From Alphaproteobacteria bacterium (GTDB taxonomy: Bacteria > Pseudomonadota > Alphaproteobacteria > Rhodobacterales > Rhodobacteraceae): a stretch of 64,000 bases of DNA. The translations under genes and the position numbers were made by a program. Below, piece by piece: positions 1-7,746 of this stretch. The stretch lies in the NCBI GenBank assembly GCA_029289325.1, contig JARFTV010000006.1:21570-85569 (forward strand), given 5' to 3'. Below the pieces are notes generated by a model. It worked only from the letters and a program-made list of their open reading frames with translations. It was not told the origin of the DNA and searched no databases. Numbering within the stretch: the first letter of the stretch is position 1; each line of letters opens with the position of its first letter.

Positions 1-98
1 TTCACCTTCTTGAGCCGCTTGTCGAAGGCGTCCAGTTCCTCTTCGGCCGCGGGCTTCTTCGGTCCGATCTTCTGCAGCAGGTTCAGCACTTTTTTCAT
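1..98 (-). CDS. hypothetical protein, N-terminal fragment (runs off window start)
   Basis: An ATG on the minus strand at 98 is preceded by GAGG a few bases upstream and opens a frame that continues past the left edge. The visible 32 residues begin MKKVLNLLQKIGPKKPAAEE and are rich in lysine and glutamate, with no signal peptide or membrane segment. The piece is too short for the ORF track and too short to assign to a family. It is transcribed away from the neighbouring ArsR gene. I call it a gene because of the good ribosome binding site and open frame; the function is unknown. Confidence 0.5.
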   Translation of the reverse strand, partial: MKKVLNLLQKIGPKKPAAEEELDAFDKRLKKV

Positions 99-259
99 CG
101 GGTGGTCCTCTTGCCGTCAGGCCCCATATCCTGCGCAAGCGGGGCAGGACTGTGGCAAGCCGTGGCTGGTTTCGGGGCTTGTCGGCGTCAAATCGAAACG
201 GAATGTTTCGACAACCGCACAGCTATTGCGCAGGCTGAGGTAGAAGGGTGAAGATTCCG

Positions 260-601
260 TTAACCGTCCTCTTGCGCCTCCGCCTGCAACTCTCTGGCGA
301 GGAAACGCTCGAAGGCGTCGAGGTCCAGCGGCTCGAACTGGCCGAACCCCTGCATCCAGACCGAGGCCGCACGCATCGCATCCGGTTCCAGCTTGCACCA
401 GATCACCCGGCCCCGCTTCTCGCGGCTGATAAGCCCGGCCTCGGCCAGCACGGCCAGATGCTTCGAGATCGCCGCAAGGCTCATCTGGAACGGCTCGGCC
501 ACATCGGTGACAGCCATGTCATCTTCAAGCAGCATGGCGAGGATGGCCCGTCGCGTCGGGTCGGCCAGGGCAGAAAAGACGGCATCCAGACGGTCGGTCA
601 T
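260..601 (-). CDS. ArsR-family winged-helix transcriptional regulator
   Basis: Small DNA-binding repressor of about 113 residues. The N-terminus (VFSALADPTRRAILAMLLED) is the classic ArsR opening, followed by the recognition-helix region MSLAAISKHLAVLAEAGLI and the wing SREKRGRVIWCKLEP. No paired metal-binding cysteines are seen in the recognition helix, so this looks like the non-metal subgroup that often controls SRPBCC or transport genes. The track ORF begins 13 codons earlier at a GTG; I prefer the ATG giving MTDRLDAVFSAL because family similarity starts there. No target gene sits beside it: upstream lies the ATP synthase promoter region on the other strand. The regulated gene is unknown. 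Confidence 0.85.
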   Translation of the reverse strand: MTDRLDAVFSALADPTRRAILAMLLEDDMAVTDVAEPFQMSLAAISKHLAVLAEAGLISREKRGRVIWCKLEPDAMRAASVWMQGFGQFEPLDLDAFERFLARELQAEAQEDG

Positions 602-738
602 CGCGCGACTATTTCCCGGACCCCGGCAATCGTCAACCACGGGGTTGAATATGGAAAGGCATCGCGAAGGGGCATCCCGCAGGGGGCGCTGCCATCGAAA
701 CCAAGCATTTCCAGCAACTTAGCGGCCATTTTGCCTGC

Positions 739-767
739 TTGACTCTCTGCCCCCCGCTCCGTAGAAG
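739..767 (+). promoter_or_regulatory. candidate sigma70-type promoter for the atp operon
   Basis: TTGACT at 739-744 and TAGAAG at 762-767 are separated by 17 bp, and the -10 ends 26 bp before the atpI start codon. The -35 matches five of six consensus bases, the -10 four of six. The position directly upstream of a five-gene operon supports it. The rest of the 602-793 gap shows no convincing gene. Confidence 0.45.
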
Positions 768-793
768 CGGCCCGACTGTGAAAGGGCTGACCG

Positions 794-1120
794 ATGGCGT
801 CCGAACCCGATCCCGACCGTCTGCGCGCGCTGGAAGACCGGCTGCAGAAAGTCAGGGGGAAAGAGCCGCCGGCCCAGACCCACACGGCAAAAGGTTTCTC
901 GCAGGGCGAGGTGGCCTGGAGGATGGTGATCGAGCTGGCGACCGGCATCGGGCTGGGATTTGCCATCGGTTACGGGATCGACGTGCTTCTGGGCACGCTT
1001 CCGATCTTCCTGGTGATCTTCACGCTCTTCGGCTTCGCTGCCGGCATCCGCACGATGCTGGGGACGGCGAAGGAACTGGGACGAAAGGCCGAAGCGGCCG
1101 CAAAGGACGAAGGAAACTGA
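794..1120 (+). CDS. atpI: ATP synthase protein I (AtpI)
   Basis: Small inner-membrane protein of 108 residues at the head of the F0 operon. The first 45 residues are charged ([20 protein letters not shown]), followed by two hydrophobic helices (about 48-65 and 72-92) of the AtpI/gene 1 type, where [20 protein letters not shown] is typical of alphaproteobacteria. AtpI is known to assist assembly of the c-ring and is not part of the finished enzyme. The stop codon is two bases from the atpB start, so the two are surely cotranslated. The -35/-10 pair just upstream suggests this is the first gene of the transcript. Confidence 0.9.
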   Translation: MASEPDPDRLRALEDRLQKVRGKEPPAQTHTAKGFSQGEVAWRMVIELATGIGLGFAIGYGIDVLLGTLPIFLVIFTLFGFAAGIRTMLGTAKELGRKAEAAAKDEGN

Positions 1121-1122
1121 CG

Positions 1123-1875
1123 ATGGCGACGGAAGAAGGCAGCGGGCTTGCGATCCACCCGATGGATCAGTTCGTGGTCAAGCCGCTGTTCGGCGATGGC
1201 CCGATCCAGTGGTACACCCCGACCAACGTCACGCTGTGGATGGCGATCGCCGTCCTGGCGGTCGTAGCGCTTCTGGTCCTGTCCACCCGCCGCCGCGCCA
1301 TCGTCCCCTCGCGCGGGCAGTCGGTGGCTGAGCTGTTCTACGGCTTCATCCACAAGATGGTGGAAGATGTGGCCGGTCACGAGGCGCTCAAGTTCTTCCC
1401 CTACATCATGACGCTTTTCATGTTCGTCTTCCTGTCGAACATGCTGGGCCTGATCCCCATGTCCTTCACCACCACCTCGCATATCGCGGTGACCGTGGTC
1501 CTGGCGCTGCTGGTCTTCCTGACCGTCACGCTGGTCGGCCTGTACCGCAAGGGCCTGGGCTTCCTGGCGATGTTCTGGGTCACCTCTGCGCCACTGGCGC
1601 TGCGCCCCGTGCTGGCGGTGATCGAGGTCGTGTCCTACTTCGTCCGCCCCGTGTCGCATTCGGTGCGTCTTGGCGGCAACTTGCTGGCGGGCCACGCCGT
1701 GATCAAGGTCTTCGCGGGCTTTGCCGGCGCCATGGGCGTGGCCTCGGTGGTTCCGATCGCGGCGATCATGGCGATGTATGGCCTCGAGCTGCTCGTCGCC
1801 GCCGTGCAGGCCTATGTCTTTACCATCCTGACCTGCGTGTATTTGCGTGACGCCGTCGGCGACGCGCATCACTAA
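1123..1875 (+). CDS. atpB: F0F1 ATP synthase subunit a
   Basis: Subunit a of the membrane F0 sector, about 250 residues, forming the proton half-channels against the c-ring. The track ORF starts 384 bases too early; the proper start is the ATG at 1123 giving [19 protein letters not shown], two bases after atpI. Several transmembrane helices are visible, and [18 protein letters not shown] carries the essential arginine of helix 4 and its conserved surroundings. The C-terminus ([19 protein letters not shown]) is the usual final helix with the conserved glutamine. Length and order are normal for Rhodobacteraceae. Confidence 0.97.
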   Translation: MATEEGSGLAIHPMDQFVVKPLFGDGPIQWYTPTNVTLWMAIAVLAVVALLVLSTRRRAIVPSRGQSVAELFYGFIHKMVEDVAGHEALKFFPYIMTLFMFVFLSNMLGLIPMSFTTTSHIAVTVVLALLVFLTVTLVGLYRKGLGFLAMFWVTSAPLALRPVLAVIEVVSYFVRPVSHSVRLGGNLLAGHAVIKVFAGFAGAMGVASVVPIAAIMAMYGLELLVAAVQAYVFTILTCVYLRDAVGDAHH

Positions 1876-1918
1876 GGCCTAAATCAACCTACAACCCTTA
1901 CCTTCACAGGAGAATATC

Positions 1919-2155
1919 ATGGAAGGCGAACTCGCTCTCATGGGCAAATACATCGGTGCTGGCCTGGCTGCCATCGGTCTGGGCGGCGCTGGTATCGGCG
2001 TGGGCAACATCGCGGGCAACTTCCTTGCCGGCGCGCTCCGCAACCCGTCGGCGGCTCCGTCGCAGACCGCCAACCTCTTCGTTGGCATCGCCTTCGCCGA
2101 AGCGCTCGGGATCTTCTCGTTCCTGATCGCTCTGCTGCTGATGTTCGCCGTCTGA
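1919..2155 (+). CDS. atpE: F0F1 ATP synthase subunit c
   Basis: Proteolipid c subunit of 78 residues, forming the rotating ring. Two hydrophobic helices are joined by the polar loop RNPSAAPSQ. The proton-carrying acid is the glutamate in [10 protein letters not shown] in the second helix, and the glycine-rich first helix ([21 protein letters not shown]) is standard. The gene has a good ribosome binding site (AGGAGA) before its ATG, in a 43-bp gap after atpB, in line with the high translation needed for the ring subunit. It is followed 68 bases later by atpF'. Confidence 0.97.
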   Translation: MEGELALMGKYIGAGLAAIGLGGAGIGVGNIAGNFLAGALRNPSAAPSQTANLFVGIAFAEALGIFSFLIALLLMFAV

Positions 2156-2223
2156 TCTTTCCGACCTGACTTCCGGGCCAGTCCATGGGCTGGCCCTGGT
2201 TCCAAGGATTCAGGAGAGACGAG

Positions 2224-2748
2224 ATGGCAACCGAAGCAACTGCCGAGGCGGGAAAGGCTGTGGGGATGCCCCAGCTGGATTTCTCGACCTGGCCGAACCA
2301 GATCTTCTGGCTTCTGGTCACGCTGGTCGTGATCTATCTCGTGCTGTCGAAGGTCGCCCTGCCGCGCATTGGCGCGGTGCTGGCCGACCGGAAAAGCACG
2401 ATCACCAACGACCTAGCCGCTGCTGAAGAGCTGAAGCAGAAGGCGGTCGAGGCCGAAAAGGCCTATAACGACGCGCTGGCCAATGCCCGGACCGAGGCGG
2501 CGAAGATCATCGCCGCGGCCAAGGCCGAGATCCAGAAGGACCTCGATGCCGCGACCGCCAGGGCGGATGCAGAGATTGCGGCCAAGACGGCCGAGTCCGA
2601 AAAGTCGATCGCCGCGATCCGCGACGGTGCCGCTGCCGCGGTCGCCGAAGTGGCCCGCGATACGGCGGTCGAGCTAGTCACGGCTCTGGGCGGTTCGGCG
2701 GATGCCAATGCGGTGTCAGCTGCTGTCGCCGCGCGGCTGAAAGGGTAG
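2224..2748 (+). CDS. atpF': F0F1 ATP synthase subunit b' (AtpF'/AtpX)
   Basis: One of the two peripheral-stalk b-type subunits found in photosynthetic bacteria, cyanobacteria and many alphaproteobacteria; here about 174 residues. A hydrophobic segment ([20 protein letters not shown]) anchors it, and the rest is a long alanine/glutamate-rich coiled coil ([20 protein letters not shown]). The ORF track begins at 2185, but the ATG at 2224 ([10 protein letters not shown]) has AGGAGAG just before it and is preferred. The gene ends with TAG one base before atpF. It is called b' because it comes first of the pair and lacks the signal-like N-terminus of the next gene. Confidence 0.93.
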   Translation: MATEATAEAGKAVGMPQLDFSTWPNQIFWLLVTLVVIYLVLSKVALPRIGAVLADRKSTITNDLAAAEELKQKAVEAEKAYNDALANARTEAAKIIAAAKAEIQKDLDAATARADAEIAAKTAESEKSIAAIRDGAAAAVAEVARDTAVELVTALGGSADANAVSAAVAARLKG

Positions 2749-2749
2749 G

Positions 2750-3307
2750 ATGATGAAGAAGCTCTCTATCCTTTTCGCCCTTGTGGCCAGCCCGGCGCTG
2801 GCTGCGTCCGGGCCGTTCTTCTCGCTGCGGAACACCGACTTCGTTGTCCTGCTGGCCTTCATCGCCTTCGTGGCGCTGCTGGTCTATCTCAAGGTCCCCG
2901 CCAAGCTGACCGGGATGCTTGATGCCCGTGCCGCGATGATCAAGGCCGAACTCGACGAAGCCCGCGCCCTGCGCGAAGAGGCCAAGTCGATCCTCGCCAC
3001 CTATGAGCGTCGCCAGAAGGAAGTGCAGGAACAGGCCGAGCGCATCGTCGCCTCGGCCCGGGACGACGCGCTGGCGGCGGCCGAACAGGCCAAGGCCGAC
3101 CTGAAGGCTTCGATTGCGCGCCGTCTGGCATCTGCGACCGATCAGATCGCTTCGGCCGAGGCTGCTGCGATCCGTCAGGTGCGTGAACAGGCCATCGCCG
3201 TCGCGGTTGCCGCGGCCGGGGATGTTCTGGCCAAGCAGATGACCGCTGGTGCAGCCTCTGCCTCGATCGACGAGGCCATCGCCCAGGTCGAAGCCCGCCT
3301 GCACTAA
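2750..3307 (+). CDS. atpF: F0F1 ATP synthase subunit b
   Basis: Second peripheral-stalk subunit, 185 residues. The N-terminus ([20 protein letters not shown]) looks like a cleavable leader, as seen in Rhodobacter-type b subunits, followed by the membrane segment [20 protein letters not shown] and a long coiled coil that reaches up to F1. Two adjacent ATGs (2750 and 2753) are possible starts. It follows atpF' with a single base between them and is followed at once by a strong hairpin terminator, so the F0 operon ends here. The F1 genes are not in this window, as expected for alphaproteobacteria with split atp operons. Confidence 0.95.
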   Translation: MMKKLSILFALVASPALAASGPFFSLRNTDFVVLLAFIAFVALLVYLKVPAKLTGMLDARAAMIKAELDEARALREEAKSILATYERRQKEVQEQAERIVASARDDALAAAEQAKADLKASIARRLASATDQIASAEAAAIRQVREQAIAVAVAAAGDVLAKQMTAGAASASIDEAIAQVEARLH

Positions 3308-3329
3308 AGGGCCAGAGGACCAAGCTATC

Positions 3330-3366
3330 AACCGGCGGCTCCTCATCGGGCCGCCGGTTTCCTTTT
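3330..3366 (+). terminator. rho-independent terminator of the atp F0 operon
   Basis: A perfect 10-bp stem AACCGGCGGC / GCCGCCGGTT (3330-3339 with 3350-3359) encloses a 10-base loop and is followed by TTCCTTTT. It lies 22 bp after the atpF stop codon. Confidence 0.85.
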
Positions 3367-3410
3367 GCCAGCTTGTTCTTGAAGGGATCCGGGATCGCTG
3401 CGCTGCGGCC

Positions 3411-4178
3411 CTAGCGCCGCGCCTCATGCTCCAGCCGCTGCCGCGCTATCGCCTCGTGCTTTTCCGCCCGCAACTGCGCGACGAAGGACTGTTCGACAAA
3501 ATCGAGATGCGCCTCGACCGCCGCCCGCGCCGCAGCCGGGTCACGGGCCTGGACCGCGGTGTTGATCGCGCGGTGCTGGTCCAGAAGCTGGTCGCGCGTG
3601 ATCCGGTTCCGGAACATCACCTGTCGATTGTAGAACACGCCCTGCCGCAGCAGGTCGAACATCGACCGCAGCATGTGCAGCATGATCACGTTATGGCTCG
3701 CCTCGATGATCGCCATATGGAATTCCGCATCGAGCTGCGCCTCGTCCGAGGGATCGCGCTTCTGATGCGCGGCCTCCATTTTGCGGAAGATCGTGTCGAT
3801 CACCTGCAGGTCGGTCTCCGACCCCAGCCGCGCCGCACGCTCCGCCGCCAATGCCTCGATGTCCCGGCGGAAGCTGATATAGTCCGACACGGCCTCGTCA
3901 TGGCTGGCGAAGAGTTCGATCAGCGCGGGCGAGAAGGCCGAGCCCAGCACATCCGCGACAAAGACGCCCGATCCTGCCCGGCTGATAAGCAGTCCGCGTT
4001 CCGACAGTTCGGCCAATGCATCGCGCAGCGAAGGGCGCGACACCCCCAATTCCTCGGCCAGGTCACGTTCCGAGGGCAGCCGCTCCCCCGGACGCAGGAT
4101 GCCGCGCAGGATCAGTTGTTCGATCTGCCGGACGACGGACTGGGACAGTTTCTCGGGGGTGATTTTGGCAAAGGGCAT
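3411..4178 (-). CDS. FadR-subfamily GntR transcriptional regulator
   Basis: DNA-binding regulator of about 255 residues. The N-terminal winged helix is the GntR signature (GILRPGERLPSERDLAEELG then VSRPSLRDALAELSERGL), and the C-terminal all-helical FCD domain carries metal/ligand-binding histidines (LDAEFHMAII, LDQHRAINTAV). The PdhR/LldR-type layout suggests an organic-acid ligand, but the ligand cannot be read from sequence. I start it at the ATG giving MPFAKITPEK rather than the track's earlier GTG, because the upstream codons overlap an obvious operator. It stands alone, so autoregulation is likely; other targets must be elsewhere. Confidence 0.87.
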   Translation of the reverse strand: MPFAKITPEKLSQSVVRQIEQLILRGILRPGERLPSERDLAEELGVSRPSLRDALAELSERGLLISRAGSGVFVADVLGSAFSPALIELFASHDEAVSDYISFRRDIEALAAERAARLGSETDLQVIDTIFRKMEAAHQKRDPSDEAQLDAEFHMAIIEASHNVIMLHMLRSMFDLLRQGVFYNRQVMFRNRITRDQLLDQHRAINTAVQARDPAAARAAVEAHLDFVEQSFVAQLRAEKHEAIARQRLEHEARR

Positions 4179-4182
4179 GATC

Positions 4183-4215
4183 GACCATAATGATTGGTCG
4201 GAAAATATGACCAAT
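4183..4215. promoter_or_regulatory. candidate autoregulatory operator of the GntR gene
   Basis: Three GACCA/TGGTC half-sites in alternating orientation lie just upstream of the GntR start: GACCA at 4183, TGGTC at 4195-4199 and GACCAAT at 4209-4215. ATTGGTC and GACCAAT form a perfect 7-bp inverted repeat around a 9-base spacer. TGGTC/GACCA halves are what FadR-type GntR proteins usually bind, so self-repression is a reasonable inference. Confidence 0.6.
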
Positions 4216-4232
4216 AGGTAAAATGCACAAAC

Positions 4233-4262
4233 GAAAAAGGGGCGGCCACGCGGGCCGCCCCC
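4233..4262 (-). terminator. rho-independent terminator after the OmpA-like gene
   Basis: Read on the minus strand, a 9-bp stem GGGGCGGCC / GGCCGCCCC with a five-base loop is followed by a run of Ts (AAAAA on the plus strand at 4234-4238). It lies about 20 bp after the stop codon of the lipoprotein gene. Confidence 0.8.
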
Positions 4263-4280
4263 TGCTGGTGCCGAAAGGAC

Positions 4281-4937
4281 TCAGCGGGTCGGGCGGATGA
4301 TGATTTCCACCCGGCGGTTCTTCGCCCGGCCTTCCGGGGTCAGGTTCGACGCGATCGGCTGATCCTCGCCCCGGCCGACGGCCACGATACGGCTGCTGGG
4401 CACGCCGTTCTCACGCAGGACGCTGGCCACCGCCACGGCGCGGCGCTGCGACAGGTCCTGGTTATAGGCCGCGCTGCCGGTGTTGTCGGTGTGGCCGATC
4501 ACCTCGATCCGGCTGTTGGGATACTTCAGCAGGCTCGACGACACCGCCGACAGGTCGCGGCGCAGGTCCGGCCGCAGCGAGGCGCTGTCCACCGCGAAGA
4601 GCAGGTCTTGCGGCATGTTCACGATCAGATAATCGCCGGTATTGGTGACCGAGATGTTCGAGCTCAGCGAGCCACGCAGTTCGGCCGCCTGCCGGTCAAG
4701 GTCGGCACCAATGATCGCGCCCGCCCCGGCGCCCAGTGCGCCGCCGACGATCGCGCCCTTCAGGCGGTCGTCGCCCGAGGAGACCGCAGCCCCGGCCACC
4801 GCGCCGGTCAGACCGCCGATGATCGCGCCCTGGCGCTGCCGGGCATTCGGGTCATCGGGATAGGCATTGGGGTCCACGCAGGCCGTCAGCGCCAGGGTGC
4901 CAGCCACAGCCAGGATCAGGTTCGTTCTCATCATCAT
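4281..4937 (-). CDS. OmpA-family outer-membrane lipoprotein with glycine-zipper (YiaD-like)
   Basis: Predicted lipoprotein of 218 residues. The signal peptide ends in the lipobox LTAC (cysteine near residue 20). Residues 35-85 form a glycine-zipper segment (GAIIGGLTGAVAGAAVSS), and the C-terminal half is an OmpA-type peptidoglycan-binding domain with the diagnostic IEVIGHTDNTGSAAYNQDLS and NRRVEIIIRP. Such proteins tether the outer membrane to peptidoglycan or act as stress lipoproteins. Three ATG codons in a row open the gene, so the exact start is uncertain by two codons. It is monocistronic with its own terminator. Confidence 0.92.
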   Translation of the reverse strand: MMMRTNLILAVAGTLALTACVDPNAYPDDPNARQRQGAIIGGLTGAVAGAAVSSGDDRLKGAIVGGALGAGAGAIIGADLDRQAAELRGSLSSNISVTNTGDYLIVNMPQDLLFAVDSASLRPDLRRDLSAVSSSLLKYPNSRIEVIGHTDNTGSAAYNQDLSQRRAVAVASVLRENGVPSSRIVAVGRGEDQPIASNLTPEGRAKNRRVEIIIRPTR

Positions 4938-5053
4938 CTTTGCTCTCGCCTCGAAATGCGCCCATTGGCGGGCCTGTCCTCAGACGCCTGCCACATTACA
5001 TCAACGACGTCGAGACGCTGCCGGTTCCCTGCACTTCGGCGGGGTTCCGCGCA

Positions 5054-5884
5054 TCACAAACCTGTGCGCGCCGCCTCCCAGGCCAGCATTGCGCGCTTGC
5101 GGGGCAGGCCCCAGTGATATCCCCCCAGCCCCCCGTCCCGACGCAGGGCGCGGTGACAGGGGATCAGGAAACTGATCGGGTTGCGCCCGACCGCCGTGCC
5201 GACCGCCCGATGCGCCTGTGGATGACCGATGGCGCCGGCGATGTCGGCGTAGGTGGTGACATGACCCGAGGGGATGGCCAGCAAGGCCTCCCAGACCTTG
5301 ATCTGGAACGGCGCGCCCAGAAGGTGCAGCCGCGTGGCCCGCCCGCCAAAGGCCGCCTCGGCCAGGGGATGGATCGCCTCGGGATCCTCGACATGGCTGG
5401 CTCCCGGCCAGCGGCGGGTGAGGTCTTCCAGCGCCGCGGCGTCGCCCTTCTCCTCGGCAAAGCCGATGCCGCAGATGCCCCGGTCGGTCGCCATCACCAC
5501 GGCCGGCCCGAAGGGGCTGTCGACCCAGGCCCAGCGGATGACAAGACCCGCGCCACCCCTCGCGTAATCCCCCGGCGACATCGCTTCCCAGGTCAGGAAC
5601 AGGTCATGCAGGCGGCCGGTCCCCGACAGGCCGGTTTCCAGCGCCGTGCCCAGAAGTGTGTGACGCTCGGCCAGAAGCCGGCGGGCGTGGCCGAGGGTGA
5701 GGTATTGCTGATACCGTTTCGGACTGACGCCGACCCATTGGCTGAAGACGCGCTGGAAATGCGCCGGGCTCATGTGCATCCGCTGCGCCAGGTCTTCCAG
5801 CGTCAGGGCAGGGCCCTCGGCGTCGATCACCTGCAGCGCGCGGCCGATCACCTGGTAATGGTAGCTGGGGGACTGGTCGGTCAT
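5054..5884 (-). CDS. AraC-type HTH / O6-methylguanine-DNA methyltransferase (Ada-like, lacking the N-terminal domain)
   Basis: DNA alkylation repair protein of about 276 residues. Residues 15-110 are an AraC-type helix-turn-helix (LTLEDLAQRMHMSPAHFQRV), and the C-terminal half is the alkyl-acceptor domain with IPCHRALRRDGGLGGYHWGL, where the cysteine of PCHR accepts the methyl group. The usual PCHRV reads PCHRA here. The N-terminal methylphosphotriester domain of Ada, with its four zinc cysteines, is absent, so the adaptive-response switch known for E. coli Ada cannot work in the same way. The track ORF extends far upstream; MTDQSPSYHYQ at 5884 is the natural start. Confidence 0.9.
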   Translation of the reverse strand: MTDQSPSYHYQVIGRALQVIDAEGPALTLEDLAQRMHMSPAHFQRVFSQWVGVSPKRYQQYLTLGHARRLLAERHTLLGTALETGLSGTGRLHDLFLTWEAMSPGDYARGGAGLVIRWAWVDSPFGPAVVMATDRGICGIGFAEEKGDAAALEDLTRRWPGASHVEDPEAIHPLAEAAFGGRATRLHLLGAPFQIKVWEALLAIPSGHVTTYADIAGAIGHPQAHRAVGTAVGRNPISFLIPCHRALRRDGGLGGYHWGLPRKRAMLAWEAARTGL

Positions 5885-6046
5885 CTTCAGGCTCCTCGGG
5901 CTGCCCGTCGTGCGACTGTGTCTCTCCTCGGGAGGAGTGACGACCTCATCGACGAGCCTCGCCCCAGATGTACCCCTGCCGCCCGCGCGCCGCGACCCGT
6001 TTCCTGCGGCTTGTCCCGCGCCGTCTTTCATGCTGCATAAGGCGCC

Positions 6047-6691
6047 ATGACCCCACAGCTTCCCTATGCCACACTGAAACAGATCTTCGCCCGCTTCGCG
6101 GAAGCAGAGCCGCATCCCAAGGGCGAGCTGGAGCACACCAACGCCTTTACCCTGCTGGTTGCCGTGGCGCTTTCTGCCCAGGCCACCGATGTGGGCGTGA
6201 ACAAGGCCACCCACCAGCTGTTCCAGATCGCCGACACGCCGGAAAAGATGCTGGCCCTTGGTGAGGAGGGGCTGATCGAACACATCAAGACGATCGGCCT
6301 TTACCGCAACAAGGCGAAGAACGTCATCAAGCTGAGCCGCCTTCTGATCGAGAATTTCGGTGGTGAGGTGCCCAGCTCCCGCGCGGCGCTGGTCACGCTT
6401 CCGGGGGTGGGCCGCAAGACCGCCAACGTGGTCCTGAACATGTGGTTCCACCACCCGGCGCAGGCCGTCGACACCCATATCTTCCGCGTCGGCAACCGGA
6501 CCGGGATCTGCCCCGGCAAGGACGAATCGGCGGTCGAACGCGCGATCGAGGACAACGTCCCCGCGGAATACCAACACCATGCGCATCACTGGCTTATCCT
6601 GCACGGCCGGTATATCTGCGTCGCGCGAAAACCCAAATGCGGCATCTGCCCGATCCGGGACTGGTGCCTTTACCCGGAGAAGACCGCATGA
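6047..6691 (+). CDS. nth: endonuclease III
   Basis: DNA glycosylase/AP lyase of 214 residues that removes oxidised pyrimidines. The helix-hairpin-helix LPGVGRKTANVVLN contains the catalytic lysine, VDTHIFRVGNRTG contains the catalytic aspartate, and the C-terminal [4Fe-4S] ligand set C-x6-C-x2-C-x5-C is intact in CVARKPKCGICPIRDWC. Length is as usual. The stop overlaps the adenosine kinase start as ATGA, so the two genes are cotranscribed. The gene is divergent from the Ada-like repair gene, placing two repair genes back to back. Confidence 0.96.
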   Translation: MTPQLPYATLKQIFARFAEAEPHPKGELEHTNAFTLLVAVALSAQATDVGVNKATHQLFQIADTPEKMLALGEEGLIEHIKTIGLYRNKAKNVIKLSRLLIENFGGEVPSSRAALVTLPGVGRKTANVVLNMWFHHPAQAVDTHIFRVGNRTGICPGKDESAVERAIEDNVPAEYQHHAHHWLILHGRYICVARKPKCGICPIRDWCLYPEKTA

Positions 6692-7671
6692 AGTCCTACC
6701 AGGTCGTCGGCATCGGCAATGCCATCGTCGATGTGTTTTCCACCGCCGATGATTCCTTCCTCGACCTGATGGGCATCCAGAAGGGCATCATGCAGCTGGT
6801 CGAACGCGAGCGGGGCGAGATGCTGTATGGCGCGATGACCAACCGCCAGCAGGCGCCCGGCGGCTCGGTGGCGAACACGCTGGCGGGCCTCGGGAACCTG
6901 GGCCTGACGACCGCCTTCATCGGCCGGGTCCACGACGACGCGCTTGGCCGGTTCTACGCCCAGACCATGGCGCAGGAGGGGACGGATTTCGTCAACCCGC
7001 CGGTGCCGGGGGGCGAGCTTCCGACCTCGCGCTCGATGATCTTCGTCTCGCCCGACGGCGAGCGGTCGATGAACACCTATCTTGGCATCTCTTCCGAACT
7101 TGGCCCCGACGATGTGTCCGACAGCGTGGCGGGCAGTGCCGAGATCCTGTTCCTTGAAGGCTATCTCTACGACAAGCCCAAGGGCAAACAGGCCTTCGAA
7201 CGCGCGGTGGAGCTGTGCCATGCCGCAGGCGGCAAGGCCGGGATCGCGCTGTCGGATCCGTTCTGCGTGGATCGGCATCGCGACGACTTCCGCCGGCTGG
7301 TCAAGACGCTGGACTATGTGATCGGCAATGAACACGAATGGTGTTCGCTCTATCAGACCGACCTGTCGGCGGCGCTGGAGCAGGCGGCGACGGATGCGGG
7401 GCTGGTGGTCTGCACCCGGTCGGGCCATGACGTGATCGTGGTGCGCGGCGAGGAAGAGGCCATCGTGCCAGTGAACCGCGTGGTGCCGGTGGACGCAACC
7501 GGGGCAGGGGACCAGTTCGCTGCCGGGTTCCTGTATGGGCTGGCGACCGGGCAGTCGCTGGCGGTGGCTGGCCGAATGGGCTGCGTCGCCGCGGCCGAGG
7601 TCATCAGCCATTTCGGCGCGCGGCCCGAGACCGATCTCAAGGCGCTGTTCCGCAAGGAAGGGCTGGTCTGA
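6688..7671 (+). CDS. adenosine kinase (PfkB family)
   Basis: Sugar kinase of the ribokinase/PfkB family, 327 residues, probably phosphorylating adenosine to AMP. PfkB signatures are clear: an N-terminal GIGNAIVDV, GGSVANTLAGLGNLGL, and the C-terminal anion hole and catalytic base VDATGAGDQFAAGFLYGL. The combination with GNAIVDVFSTADD is typical of proteins annotated as adenosine kinase in alphaproteobacteria, although other nucleoside or sugar substrates cannot be ruled out. The ATG at 6688 overlaps the nth stop by four bases; the longer track ORF simply runs through nth in another frame. Confidence 0.85.
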   Translation: MKSYQVVGIGNAIVDVFSTADDSFLDLMGIQKGIMQLVERERGEMLYGAMTNRQQAPGGSVANTLAGLGNLGLTTAFIGRVHDDALGRFYAQTMAQEGTDFVNPPVPGGELPTSRSMIFVSPDGERSMNTYLGISSELGPDDVSDSVAGSAEILFLEGYLYDKPKGKQAFERAVELCHAAGGKAGIALSDPFCVDRHRDDFRRLVKTLDYVIGNEHEWCSLYQTDLSAALEQAATDAGLVVCTRSGHDVIVVRGEEEAIVPVNRVVPVDATGAGDQFAAGFLYGLATGQSLAVAGRMGCVAAAEVISHFGARPETDLKALFRKEGLV

Positions 7672-7675
7672 AGCC

Positions 7676-7746
7676 GGTAGGGGTGGGCGCCATCGCCCAC
7701 CCTACGCTCACGCCCTGACCCGTAGGGTGGGCGATTCGCCCACCTT
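7676..7746. repeat. two REP-like GTAGGGTGGGCG inverted repeats
   Basis: Two head-to-tail palindromic units fill the gap between the kinase and znuA: GTAGGGGTGGGCG with CGCCCACCCTAC, then GTAGGGTGGGCG with CGCCCACCTTA. Related GTAGGGTGCGC units occur at 34.2 and 34.4 kb. They sit between convergent genes, as such elements usually do, and could serve as a bidirectional terminator. Confidence 0.75.

Noticed and set aside
598-966. ORF on the minus strand beginning near [16 protein letters not shown], upstream of the ArsR gene
   Set aside because: Short, no ribosome binding site, overlaps the ArsR start and the atp promoter; not enough support.
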